This document shows, piece after piece, positions 47,344-57,623 of a stretch of 64,000 nt of DNA. Every line of letters starts with the position of its first letter. The stretch's first letter is position 1. Below the pieces are notes generated by a model. That model made no database searches. It was not told the DNA's origin and saw only the letters and a list, made by a program, of their open reading frames with translations. A program made the translations under genes and the position numbers. Source of the DNA: Flabesymbios commensalis (Eukaryota; Annelida; Polychaeta; Terebellida; Flabelligeridae); contig OZ024914.1 of NCBI GenBank assembly GCA_964017125.1, forward strand, positions 28,005,073 to 28,069,072. The letters run 5' to 3'.

Positions 47344-50300
47344 GTAAGTCTAACTTTAAATCAAGATTTTATTCAAATGTATATGGTGTAGTCAACATAA
47401 TTATAACCTGTTAGATGTACATAACAATTACTCTGAAACCATTTTATAGCTTTATCCACATATACCTAGTAATAGTATATATTACTTACACAATTTAGTA
47501 CCAAGGTACCAGTAGTAAGTAATTTAGTGAAAGTCTTATGATTGTGTTATATTCAGGTGGCATCAGCATGGAAAAAGTTAAAGTCAGCAGATATGTTGCC
47601 GGGAAAAGGTGAGTGATGATATGCATTGACTATCTAAACAAATTACGGTAATCCTATGCCCTCATCTAAAAAACTTTATCATGTTTATCAGAATGATAGC
47701 AAATCTAAAAAATAAACATTGACTAAGCCAAGGTTTTTTTATCCAAATTCCAAGATGAATTGTGTCTCAAATAACTTAGATGTGACTTTGTGAACTTTCT
47801 GTGTGTGATTTATGATTATGTTCATCTTCATCCACTACGAGCCGCAAATTGCTGTCACACTTCTCAACTTGTAGTGGAGAAAGATAAATTGAAGTGGGTG
47901 GCAAACAAAAAAAGATGTTGTTATTATCAAACAGTTCCATGAAAATTTTCGCTCTAAAACCCCTAGGGTTTAGGAAATTAAGTCATTCTTCAGAGTTGCA
48001 AAATGATGCTTTGATGCGTCGTGATGGTTTAAAGGGTAGGCAGCAATAAATGCATATTTGGGCCCCGTGTGCACTAAATACCGGTACCAATGTACAATAT
48101 CATCCAGCAATTATAGTACATATTTTGAAAAATATTAACCATGATTATAATTTCTTTCCAATAGGCCTGATTATGCACCAGATTCAAGTGATGAAGAAGA
48201 AGAGGTTGAATTTGTACCTGGTAAGAAAGAAGTAACGTTACCAGACATCCCGCCCACAGCAGCAGAACAAGATGACAGACGGTTACGAAGATTGCATGAA
48301 AGACAGCAGGAGGAAGAAGAAGATGATGATGAAGAAGAAAAGTGAGTATAATAAAAATAGCACCTTATTGATCACAAAAACATATTTTTACACAACTTAC
48401 TGTCTATTTATTTAAAAAAATTAATGCACATGCTGCACAGCACTATTTTGTGACTGGGTCGATCAATTGTGTCATCATCGACAATCATCTATTGAGAACA
48501 TCTCTCTGCCCATCAATGTCTTGCTGTCCAGTCAGAAGAAATTTTTGCTTTGTTCTCCTCAAATTTGAACAATTTGATTTTATTTGAATTTATGTCATTT
48601 GATCGTTAGAGCTCCGGACTATTTAATATTTTCCTACCCACTTGAGGTTGTGCTTAGCCACAACCTTAAAAACTGTCTTCAGGAAATTCAAATCAAAACA
48701 TATAGCTTTAGTAGGCCTACTACTTTGAGAGACATTTAACTTGTAACAGTTTGTTGAGTGAGTGCTAATAAAACACATACCGGTATTTATTAATATAGTC
48801 TCATCTGTGCTGTAAGGTTAAATTTTTAGCATTTTTTACTAAGATTCTAAAATAATTTAGGCTCTGAGTTAGCTCTTTGAAGATCTACAATTGATTTAAC
48901 CATTGCAATTTTTGCAACGGCAACTCATTCACCGTCTTCAGAGGCTATGTGATTTTTTAGGCATTAGTAATCTTGAACAAACTATCCTGATAGTCATATT
49001 TGGCCAAAGTGAATTAGCTGGTAATATATTTTTATGATACAGGTTTAATGTATATGTATGTATGAATATTTTTTTGTTAAAAGATTATGTATTTTAATTA
49101 TGTCTAATATTATGTGTATTATAGATATTACTAAAGAGTGATCACATTTATATCACAGGACTCATACTTTTTGAATTAATGTGTTATTTCATGTGGTATC
49201 CCTTATTTCATCATTACTGTAGACAGACCTATTTGTGTAGTCTATATCCTTGTCATATACTGAAGGTCTCAATAGTCACTGACGTAATATTTATATAAGA
49301 CCCAATAATAAATTGAGTAAAGTTACAACATTGAGAGATGGTCATTATATCATCAGCTGTCTATACAGGTTGAAGGTCTAATTTATAGCATGGAATTTGA
49401 TTTGAAAATTATCAATTTGCGAATTTCTTATTTTACTCCCATCCAATATTTAGCATTGATGTATAAATATTTTGCTAATCAAATTATAAATTGAAGAGCG
49501 AACAGGCTGAATTCGACACATCAAGCATATCGATAGTGAAGAGGCAAAGTGATCAATATCCTTAGTTAAATTAGTTATTGTCATTCCATGAAAGCATCAC
49601 TTGTGGCAGTTGTATAAAAAAATGCCTCTGCTACATTTAAGATATGCTCGTCGACGAAGAGCACATGAACCAGAGGTGCTGGCTACCACCATGTCATCAG
49701 ATGAAGAGAATGATGACATAGAAATGGAAGATGGAAGAATGCGGGATATGCGAGCTAGAGATCGTGAAGTAGAGATGGAAGAAAGCAGCGAGGAAGAAGA
49801 ATTGGATGAAGAAGTCTGTGATTAAGCATTTATTAGAACTTTATTTAGTGTATTTTAGAATATAAGGTCACTTGGATATTCCATAATTTCCTGAACAAGT
49901 GAAAATTTAGATTTTTAGTTCTCATAGTAGGATCTACTTAGATTTATTAGAAATGGTTATGGATGATATTAATAGACTAATACCATCATTTTTTTATTTC
50001 CACAGGAAATTGAGGAACGTCGTGTTAGATTGAGGCAGCGTGCAGTCAATTTACGCCCTAAAGAGGTGATTATTTTCATTTACACTTCACTTGTCTTTGA
50101 TTCTACATTCATTGATAATGGCATGCAAAATAAGGCTGTAAGAAAAATACACAACTTAAGAGCTATAGATTGTTTAATTATTTATGCATAATCTACTGTG
50201 AGTTTTGTTGATTGTATTTAATTATTCGTATATTATTTTGGAGAATAAAGGTGGTAATTTATCAAAATAGGTAACAATAATTATATGCAATGCTTTAGAA

Positions 50301-53300
50301 GAGGTATGGCTCTATTGTCATGGAGTAAACCTAGCCATATATGCTGAAAAAGGGATACACCTGTACCCCCTCCTATGTCAATTTAATTTTAAAAATGCCC
50401 AGAAATACCTGTCAAATGTGTAAACAATGCTAAATGGTGAACAATCAGTACATTATGTGTGTGAAGGTGTAGGTTCAGTAGACAAGCATTATCACACCTT
50501 CGGAGATTATCAATCAGTATGACCATATCAAGTGTCATTTGAAGAATTAAAATCTTTGCATTTGATAGTTTTGATATTTATTTTTGTTTATTTATATTCC
50601 ATCATCTATTAGGATGTTCTGGAAGTGGGGGAAGAAAAAGAAGAAGGTAGCGAACAGGAAGAAGAGTCCTCCGAGGATGAGGAATATACAGATTCTGAGG
50701 AGGAAGATATGGGGCCTCGTTTAAAACCTGTATTTGTTAGAAAGTGTGTATTTGTAATTTTAGTGCTGATACATTTTTCAATGGGGTTTTCTATCACTTT
50801 CAGGGGTGGAGCTATGTGTATTTTTTATGGACAAAATGACTAGTAAACCATAATTTTTACTGATCCCCAAAGCTATTTACTAGTCCTGTCTTAGAAAACT
50901 GGCCCCATTGCTAACACTAAATCACCATATAAATTTTAATCAAGCAGAAAACATTTATAATCATCTAAGCACTATCAAAGCCAATCAGAGCTATCCCCTG
51001 CTCACTCAGCTATAGTAACATGTGAGTGCACATGGAAGAACAATCACTTGGCTGTTCTGCTTGCTACACATGTACCTCAGTCCTTCAGTTGATGATCGTG
51101 AAGTGTTTACTAGACAGACAAACCAGTGGATTCATGACTGTAATAGTCTCTAGCCCTCTTTACTAGTAAAACCCTGATCAAATGTCAGTATAAAGAGTAG
51201 GCCTACTGTCTGAGGTGTAACATTGTGATTAGATTTCAGTATTAAAAAATGAAACGTTTCAGTATAAAGAAAAATACCAGCCAATACAGTACATTAGTGC
51301 TGTCTCAATGTCAGAACAGCATGAGAGACACTAGCCCAACATTGAAGAACCATTGAACAACTATTGGACATTCGATATTGTTTTTTTTGATGAATGTAAA
51401 AAAATAAGATTAGTAGACTAGAACATATCAGGAAAGTCGTAATGAACTATATGTATAAAGCTAAATTGTTCATGTTGATGTTATAACTTTTAATTATAAT
51501 CTCCCCAATGTTTGTTTGGAATTGTATTGATCTTTTTATTGATGATACATATTTGATTTGTTCATGAGATAAAAAATAATCTACAAATATTACTGTGTTC
51601 ACTTTCTCTTCAGAAAAGATAGAGTAACAATTCAAGAAAAAGAAAGGGAAGAAATTAAACTGAAAGAGCAAGAGTTAGATGCTAAGAAAATGGCAGAGGA
51701 ACGAAGGCGGCAGACACTCAAGGTTTCTTTTTAAAAACTAGGAATATTCTTCAAACAAAAACTATTTTTAATTGTTGTTTGCAACGTTTGTCATTATTAT
51801 CTCCTGTCAACATAATGTTGGCCAGGTATTTTGACATGGGCATATCATTTGTATCCCCTGCCCACTTTCTTCTAATAGATTGTGGCGATTATTGACTTTA
51901 ATTGATGGCGGATGATAAGTTCCGTTTCCAGACGATATTTTGGAAAGCCTTTTCTGGATTGTTTTTATATTGCACACACACATGCCTTAGGGGGTGTAGA
52001 TGTTCCTTTTGGGGGTTGTGACCTTTGACCTAATTTTTGACCTTAGATTTTGAGGCCATTATTGTCTTTAATTATTGGTGACGGGTATCGTTAGCGTCAG
52101 TGCTCTTGTTTGTTGTTTCATCATCATGAAAATGACTTGATTGATTGTTAATTGATTTGGGTGAATAAATGACCTATGACCTTTACTGTACTTAGGTGTA
52201 CCTTTGATGATGCACTGTTTGGTGTTTTTAATTTTTCTATCTTATAAACTAGTTGATTGATTGTTACAAAATTGGTACAAATGATCCACAATGCTTTCTA
52301 GTTCTAGATGTGCTATTACTACATTTGATCTGGCCTAGTTTTTCAGTTCCTCCGCCTGGAGATGTTATTAGTGACAATTTTTGTGTTATTTTATACCTTT
52401 CTTCTAAATAGATTGTGGAAACTGAATTGAAGAAAGAACTGGAAAATGCCAAAACAGTTGAGGATGAATGTGATGCTCTTAAGAGTGATGAAGACAATGA
52501 TGAGGAAGAATATGAGGCATGGAAAGTGAGAGAGCTAAAGAGAATGAAACGCGATAGAGAGGAACGAGAAGCGTAAGATTTTAAAGTACATTAACTAAAA
52601 TATATTAGGACTGGTATATGTCAATTGAACAATACTTTTACCAAAGCTTTTGCATATACATTGTACATGATAATCATTCCTTACTTTTTTCACATCCGAA
52701 ATTTAGAATTTGAGTGACCCTTTGTGATGACCTTTTGTGATGAGCATTTTCATTTTGAATTTATTGTATTTTGTTGAAAAGTACATGTATGATCACTCCA
52801 AAGCACCAACGTTTGGGTCTTTATGTAGTAGATGTAGTCTTCAAATATAGATACAGCATCTGTATCACAAAGCTCAAAATGTGTACTGTAGAACAAAGTG
52901 TTTGCCTATCACTATTGTATGGGACGCCGGATTGAGTTTTATTTTCTATAGTTTATTTATATATATAACCCATTAATTATGATCGAAAAAGAATGTATTA
53001 ATATTCACATAGGTGATGAGAGAAAGATTAGAAAGTAAATTATTAGTATTAGAAAGTAACTTTCTTGTGACCTCTTGGAAAAAATCTATTATTTATATTA
53101 GGTAATGGAGAATAATGTTCACTTTGATGTTCCATACTGCTGTCAGTATATCTATGTCCCGATTTATGTCTGGCTCTTGACAATCATGTGCGTGATTATT
53201 TGCCCTGCGCATTGTGGGATTCATATATTTAAAAAAAGTATAAACAGAGTGTTAACTATAATTTGTTTGCGCTTTGTCCACACTTATGTATTATAAATAA

Positions 53301-56025
53301 TAATTTAAAATATAAACAAATTTTGTACAGCTGTTTGCAGACTGGAAATGTGATCACTAGACTTTCCTACCTCAAATAAAATCACTTCTCAATACAGTGT
53401 ATATCATATCAGCTTAAAGGCTAATTTAATAAAAATACAGTATTTTTGTAAAAGCTGAAATAGTTATAATCCTTCCAATTTTTATCAGCAATCGATGAGT
53501 ATTAAATCTTGTCTTTCTTTTAGGGTAATTTGCATTACCTATAATTTATTATTGTTTTTATTGAACCTTAAACAAACAGAATAGAAAAGGAGAGAATTGA
53601 AGGAGAAAGACTACACAATATGACAGAAGAGGAAAGGAGACAAGAGCAAAAAGTGGCACCAAAGGTCGTTACCAATAAATCTGAGAAAGGGAAATACAAG
53701 TTTCTTCAAAAGTATTATCACAGAGGAGCATTTTTTATGGTTAGTTTTTCATTTAAATTTAAGTGCCTTAATGTTCCTCCATTTATTGTTATGTTTATTC
53801 ATGGTCATTTCATTATTTCATTACTGTGATGAGCAAGATACAATGCTTGCTTGAAAGGAGAACATAAACTTCATAGTTGAGATGAAATATGATGTCAAAC
53901 TGTCTGTTTTTGCCGACTAATTTTATAGAACAGAATATGTTATTCATGGTTCCGAGATTCAATATGAGGTGGTTAAATTTACTCACTTTGGAAGTAGGAA
54001 CAAAACGATCTTGACGTCACAATCGTCTCGCTCCTAGTTTCAAAGTGAGTAAAATTTAACCCCTTTCATAATTATGTAGAACCAATATTTTTTGAAAAAT
54101 ATTACTCAGGTAAGCAAAATGGAGATTTCTGACATCATTTGTTGCATGTGCTGACACAATAACCAATGTGCCAGCATTTGAAGAGATAAACAGTATTTTT
54201 TTAAGAATGGATCAGTAGATCTGAAACATATTTTAACTTTGACTTGGTACACTTTCAATTAGATCTGGTGTAGCTGTTGTCTATGTTATATACATAATTA
54301 GCAAAATAAAGAGTAACTTCACTATCTATTTAAAAACGAATACAATACATTTATTAACAGGTAATAAATTAAACATAGATTAAAATCCCAGAGGACTGAA
54401 GTGGTCTTTTTGTATTTACATTAGGACTTGTGTACTGAGGTAACCTTATTTCTAAAGTAGAAATATGTCATATATTTGTGACACTGTATAATACACTGTC
54501 ATACAAATTTCATAAATCAAAGTAATTTTCAGTTAATTAAAATCGTGAGACACACTTTGCAAGTTCAGCACTTAAACGGTGAAAGCATCCAGATTCAATT
54601 ATTAGTACAAATACTTGCATTAATACATCGGATACGGGTCAACTCAGACCCTAACCAACTCTGACCCTGCTACAAATGGTGTCCGAGTTGGTCTACTGCA
54701 GTGTCCGTCCTGGTGATGGTAAAATAGTGTCCGACTTGGCATGGGGTCCGACACACCTAGAACAAAATTCCTGCCCAACGAGCACAGTGGTTGGTTGCAA
54801 ATTTTTGCATGGAACCCTTTAGTTTATATCATATGATATAATTATAACCAATATGGCATTCAATATAATTATCACCCAAAGAATTGTTGTATACTTCTCT
54901 GGTGTTAGGCCCTATATTAATCTACTCAACACCTTCAACATGAAAGAATGTCTTGACATCACTGTTATTGCATCAATGTAGCCGATATATCTACTCCTCC
55001 AATTCCATTGTTTGATTCTACCAAAGTGCTATCAACAGGTGTCATCTTTATGACGTGTGAGTGTTAATTATGCTTGATGAACTCTCAGTTGACTAATTGC
55101 ATTTAGAAGATCTCCTGACCCTTAATGCCTATCACAGGTGATTTGAAGTTGTGTTTCGCTGACGCGATCCTCAACTTCAAATGAGTGAAAATTCACATAA
55201 AAATTTATTATGAAATATTCTGTTGAAATGATCTGCTAGTATTGTATCTGTGTTTGACTTTATTTATGAGTTTGTGTACAAGTTGGTTATATGACTAGTA
55301 ATAGGCCTATACATAGAGCCTATGAGCAGTGTCCAAGTTGGTTATATTATCATGGGGTCCTGAGTTGGTAGTGTCCAAGTTGGTGTAGGGTCCGAGTTGG
55401 TATAAAGTCCGACTTGTACGGATACCAATACCAATTTATGCAAAGGCACAATCAAGCACAATGAAACTTTAGTCTGATATGATGAAGGGTGAGACATGTA
55501 TTACTAATTGTCATTGCTCTTTATCTTACTAATTTAGACAGGATATAGGATTCATTTGTATTGCATAAAAAAATCTGTAATAATCTATTTTTTCTAGGAT
55601 CAAGAGGAAGATATTTATAGTAGAGATTTTTCTTCTGCTACTCTGGATGACCACTTTGACAAAACTGTATTACCAAAAGTTATGCAGGTAAACATCTGTT
55701 CACTTATTATTGTACCAGATTATTTATTTATGTGTTATTAATATGTGTTAATAATTACGTTTTTTCTTTATTTTTCTTCACCCTAAATGCCCTTTGGAAC
55801 TATAGTGTGGCTTTAAAATAATTCCTTAATGTTGAACTTGTGTTTTAGGTAAAAAACTTCGGACGATCTGGACGTACAAAATATACTCATTTGGTTGACC
55901 AAGACACAACACAGTTTGATTCACCATGGGCATCGGACACAACAATGAATTTGAAATTTAGTGCAGCAAAAAGTGGAGGCATGAAGCAAGTGTTTGAACG
56001 TCCTTCCCTAAAGAAAAGAAAATAA
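47277..56025 (+). CDS. Microfibril-associated protein 1, spliceosomal B-complex factor
   Basis: Eleven coding exons: 47277-47343, 47557-47608, 48165-48341, 49642-49813, 50006-50065, 50613-50743, 51614-51722, 52412-52572, 53580-53739, 55598-55687 and 55849-56025. They total 1356 nt, or 451 residues and a stop; the human protein has 439. All borders are GT/AG with matching phases. Despite its name, MFAP1 is a nuclear protein of the spliceosomal B complex that binds PRP38; Drosophila MFAP1 is needed for splicing and G2/M progression. Diagnostic segments are [20 protein letters not shown] (about 25-44), an acidic and charged middle (45-205), [20 protein letters not shown] (about 197-216), [20 protein letters not shown] (about 284-303), [17 protein letters not shown] (about 347-363), [20 protein letters not shown] (from about 394) and the basic end SLKKRK. 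The ATG at 47277 starts the conserved N-terminus. The exon-4 donor (GAA, then GTCTGT) is weak. Intact; no damage seen. Confidence 0.97.
47557..47608 (+). CDS. MFAP1 coding exon 2
   Basis: Short 52-nt exon encoding [17 protein letters not shown], near-identical to the human [15 protein letters not shown]. Donor GTGAGT; phase 2. Confidence 0.95.
47790..48040. mobile_element. TTAA MITE in MFAP1 intron 2 (reverse of the 13961 copy)
   Basis: CATCTTCATCCACTACGAGC and CAACTTGTAGTGGAGAAAG form the hairpin. The right part (AAACCCCTAGGGTTTAGGAA, then GATGGTTTAAAGGGTA) reads, in reverse, as the left part of 13961-14209. The left end is worn. Confidence 0.65.
48165..48341 (+). CDS. MFAP1 coding exon 3
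   Basis: Encodes [20 protein letters not shown] through [13 protein letters not shown] and a run of Glu/Asp. Donor GTGAGT; phase 2. The acidic repeat at the 3' end (GAAGAAGAAGATGATGATGA) is length-variable in this family. Confidence 0.93.
48342..49641. other. MFAP1 intron 3 with repeat fragments
   Basis: Holds a partial CACTTGAGGTTGTG hairpin at about 48638-48672 (12316 MITE family) and, at about 49450-49495, a reversed copy of the 65-bp dispersed repeat of 23117 and 23704. Confidence 0.55.
49642..49813 (+). CDS. MFAP1 coding exon 4
   Basis: Encodes [20 protein letters not shown] followed by [18 protein letters not shown] and the SSEEEE block match human EPEVVGESDSE and DSSEEEEEE. The acceptor is CTACATTTAAG. 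The donor GTCTGT is poor, but it is the only choice that keeps frame with exon 5. Confidence 0.85.
50006..50065 (+). CDS. MFAP1 coding exon 5
   Basis: 60 nt, phase 0 to 0, encoding [20 protein letters not shown] (human EIERRRGMMRQRAQERKNEE). Acceptor TTTTTATTTCCACAG; donor GTGATT. Confidence 0.9.
50613..50743 (+). CDS. MFAP1 coding exon 6
   Basis: Encodes [20 protein letters not shown], then [20 protein letters not shown] and FVRK. Donor GTGTGT; phase 2. Confidence 0.93.
51614..51722 (+). CDS. MFAP1 coding exon 7
   Basis: Encodes [20 protein letters not shown] and [16 protein letters not shown], the start of the conserved C-terminal MFAP1 domain and a likely long charged helix. Acceptor CTTTCTCTTCAG; donor GTTTCT. 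Confidence 0.95.
52019..52182. promoter_or_regulatory. Two perfect DR1 nuclear-receptor-like sites in intron 7
   Basis: TGACCTTTGACCT at 52019-52031 and TGACCTATGACCT at 52170-52182 are, on the opposite strand, AGGTCA direct repeats with a 1-bp spacer, the form bound by RXR/HNF4-type receptors. A further half site TGACCT(T) is at 52038. Function is unproven; GGTCA-rich text is also common in the window's repeats. Confidence 0.3.
52412..52572 (+). CDS. MFAP1 coding exon 8
   Basis: Encodes [20 protein letters not shown], then [18 protein letters not shown] and [24 protein letters not shown] is invariant in the human protein. Acceptor CTTCTAAATAG; donor GTAAGA. Confidence 0.96.
53580..53739 (+). 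CDS. MFAP1 coding exon 9
   Basis: Encodes [20 protein letters not shown], then [12 protein letters not shown] and [17 protein letters not shown]. Acceptor AAACAAACAG; donor GTTAGT. The 69-codon frame at 53620-53829 is this exon running into the intron. Confidence 0.96.
53973..54061. repeat. 89-bp hairpin in MFAP1 intron 9
   Basis: GTTAAATTTACTCACTTTG (53973-53991) pairs with CAAAGTGAGTAAAATTTAAC (54042-54061), with one bulged base. The loop contains a second inverted pair, ACGAT...ATCGT, around TTGACGTCA. It is a MITE-like palindrome of unknown family. Confidence 0.7.
54630..55426. mobile_element. Intron-9 element with GTCCGAGTTGG iterons
   Basis: About eleven iterons of the form GTCC(G/A)A(G/C)TTGGT occur, reversed on the left (CAACTCAGACCC, CAACTCTGACCC) and forward on the right (55325-55415). 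The ends GGATACGGGTCAACTC and the complement of the right end (GGTATCCGTACAAGTC) are imperfect inverted repeats. A CTTGAAGTTG-type hairpin of the 12316 MITE family lies inside at 55140-55192 (TTTGAAGTTGTGTTTCGC against CTCAACTTCAAATG). There is no coding capacity. Confidence 0.65.
55598..55687 (+). CDS. MFAP1 coding exon 10
   Basis: 90 nt, phase 0 to 0: [20 protein letters not shown] and [10 protein letters not shown]. Acceptor CTATTTTTTCTAG; donor GTAAAC. Confidence 0.96.
55849..56025 (+). CDS. MFAP1 coding exon 11 and stop
   Basis: Encodes [20 protein letters not shown], then [18 protein letters not shown] and the basic tail RPSLKKRK, ending at TAA 56023-56025. Acceptor CTTGTGTTTTAG. Confidence 0.97.
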   Translation, partial: VKNFGRSGRTKYTHLVDQDTTQFDSPWASDTTMNLKFSAAKSGGMKQVFERPSLKKRK

Positions 56026-56129
56026 CAAATAAATACTGTATTTCTGTATCTTTGCAAGTTTATACAACCATTATATCACTGGAAAACGAATGTTATGGAT
56101 CTCAATGTGATATATACATTTTCACTTAC

Positions 56130-56135
56130 AATAAA
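56130..56135 (+). terminator. Candidate MFAP1 polyadenylation signal
   Basis: AATAAA lies 105 bp after the stop codon. Another AATAAA at 56028-56033 is only 2 bp after the stop. The choice between them, or a more distal site, cannot be made from sequence. Confidence 0.3.
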
Positions 56136-57338
56136 ATACATTCTTATCTTTATTGAGGATATGGTATTGTCAGTAACAGTCATGGCATTCAATATTTTAT
56201 GTGAAACAAAACTTGCCATGATTTCGTTGCTGAGTAGACATGTACTAATTGACAGTCATGCTACATGTACTCAATGTAAACCGTATAGGCCTCATTTCAT
56301 CATTATTGAGCAGATAATATTGTGAAAAACAGTCTTGGCATTTTTCCTTCTACATGAAATACAGCCTGAGGGTTTGCTATTGTCAATGACAGTCATGGTG
56401 TTCAGTCTGTCACATGATTATTCAGACTGAATGACAATTGTCTCCACTGGAAAGATGTTACAAGGGCTTAGGCTTGCCTACCACATGTATTTCAATACTT
56501 CAACCTTATATAGATTAACATGTATATCAATCCCTACATCAAGTGGAGACAAGTACAAGTATGAATGAGTATCATCGGTATTATTTTCAGTGAAAACTGT
56601 TTTATCACTGACATCATTAACATGATTAAGTAGGATTTTTACACTATTGTAAACTGGCAGACGTCACTGCCAGTTTTGTAAAAAAAGTATGCATGTGTAA
56701 ATAGATGTATATATTGTGGCAAATACTATTTTCCAAATAGTAATGTAAATATTAAATTGAGAACTGTATTTTGTGTGTTTTATTCTGATTGATTGCATTT
56801 TCAAAATTTTACTGCATTCTCGAACTATTGTTTTTAACAACTCCTTTACATATTATTAATATATTACCCATTACGTTTTAACATAACTGGTTCTTAAGTG
56901 CTACTAAGAAAATGTGTGTTTGACGAACATCTAGTCAGATTTGTATCATATCTCAACTTATTGCAAAATATGATCCAAGTAAAGGGTGATTATACTAATT
57001 TTTTCTGGGAGTATGTGGTCCGCGTTGGCCCACATGGGTAGTGTGTCGCAACATTAATTTCTACCGAATAAATCATTTTTCTAACATGCCCAACTGTCTG
57101 AAAAATACCAATAGAGGCTTAACAACATTGTGTAAACAGATCAATATTGGTGGCTTTAAACTTTGACGGTCTGGGAATAGGTCGAGGCTCATTTTTCAAA
57201 TGTTTTACAAATTTACAAAAATAGGTGAATTTGTTAACAAAAAAAAAATCAATTATTGTGAAATTGTGAAATGCACAATAGTCTTTAAAAAATAGGTCAA
57301 TATAATGTCACTTTGAGCAAACATCAGACCTACTTATT
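56136..57338. other. MFAP1 3' flank
   Basis: AT-rich, probably partly 3' UTR. GTCA(G/A)T(A/G)ACAGTCATGG-type text recurs at 56171 and 56383. No second gene was recognised. Confidence 0.45.
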
Positions 57339-57560
57339 AACCCTTTCAGCTCGTATGTATACTACGTCTGCAGACGTCAAATTCTGATGTATAAATACGC
57401 TCCCTGTGCTAGAAGAAATAAAATATTTATAACGGCCATAGACCCATAACATCGGTATTCAAATGAAGCGGACAAAGCTTATGATTTATGATGATTTAAA
57501 ATGGAAAAATCCTTGACTCTCCATGGTTTGTACAAAAATATTTCAGTGCTGTAAGGGTGA
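57339..57560. mobile_element. TTAA MITE, same subfamily as 13574
   Basis: It begins TTAACCCTTTCAGCTCG and ends CAGTGCTGTAAGGGTGAA. Inner words AAATATTTATAACGGCCATA and CGGTATTCAAATGAA align with the 13574 copy. CTACGTCTGCAGACGTC near the left end is a short palindrome. Confidence 0.7.
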
Positions 57561-57623
57561 AGCAGCTCTCTCTGGAGGTCCACCATTGCCACAGTTATTT
57601 GTTTTCTAAATTCCTGTTTTTTT

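Noticed and set aside
56095-56325. 76-codon open frame after MFAP1
   Set aside because: It lies in the probable 3' UTR, and its composition is that of AT-rich DNA.
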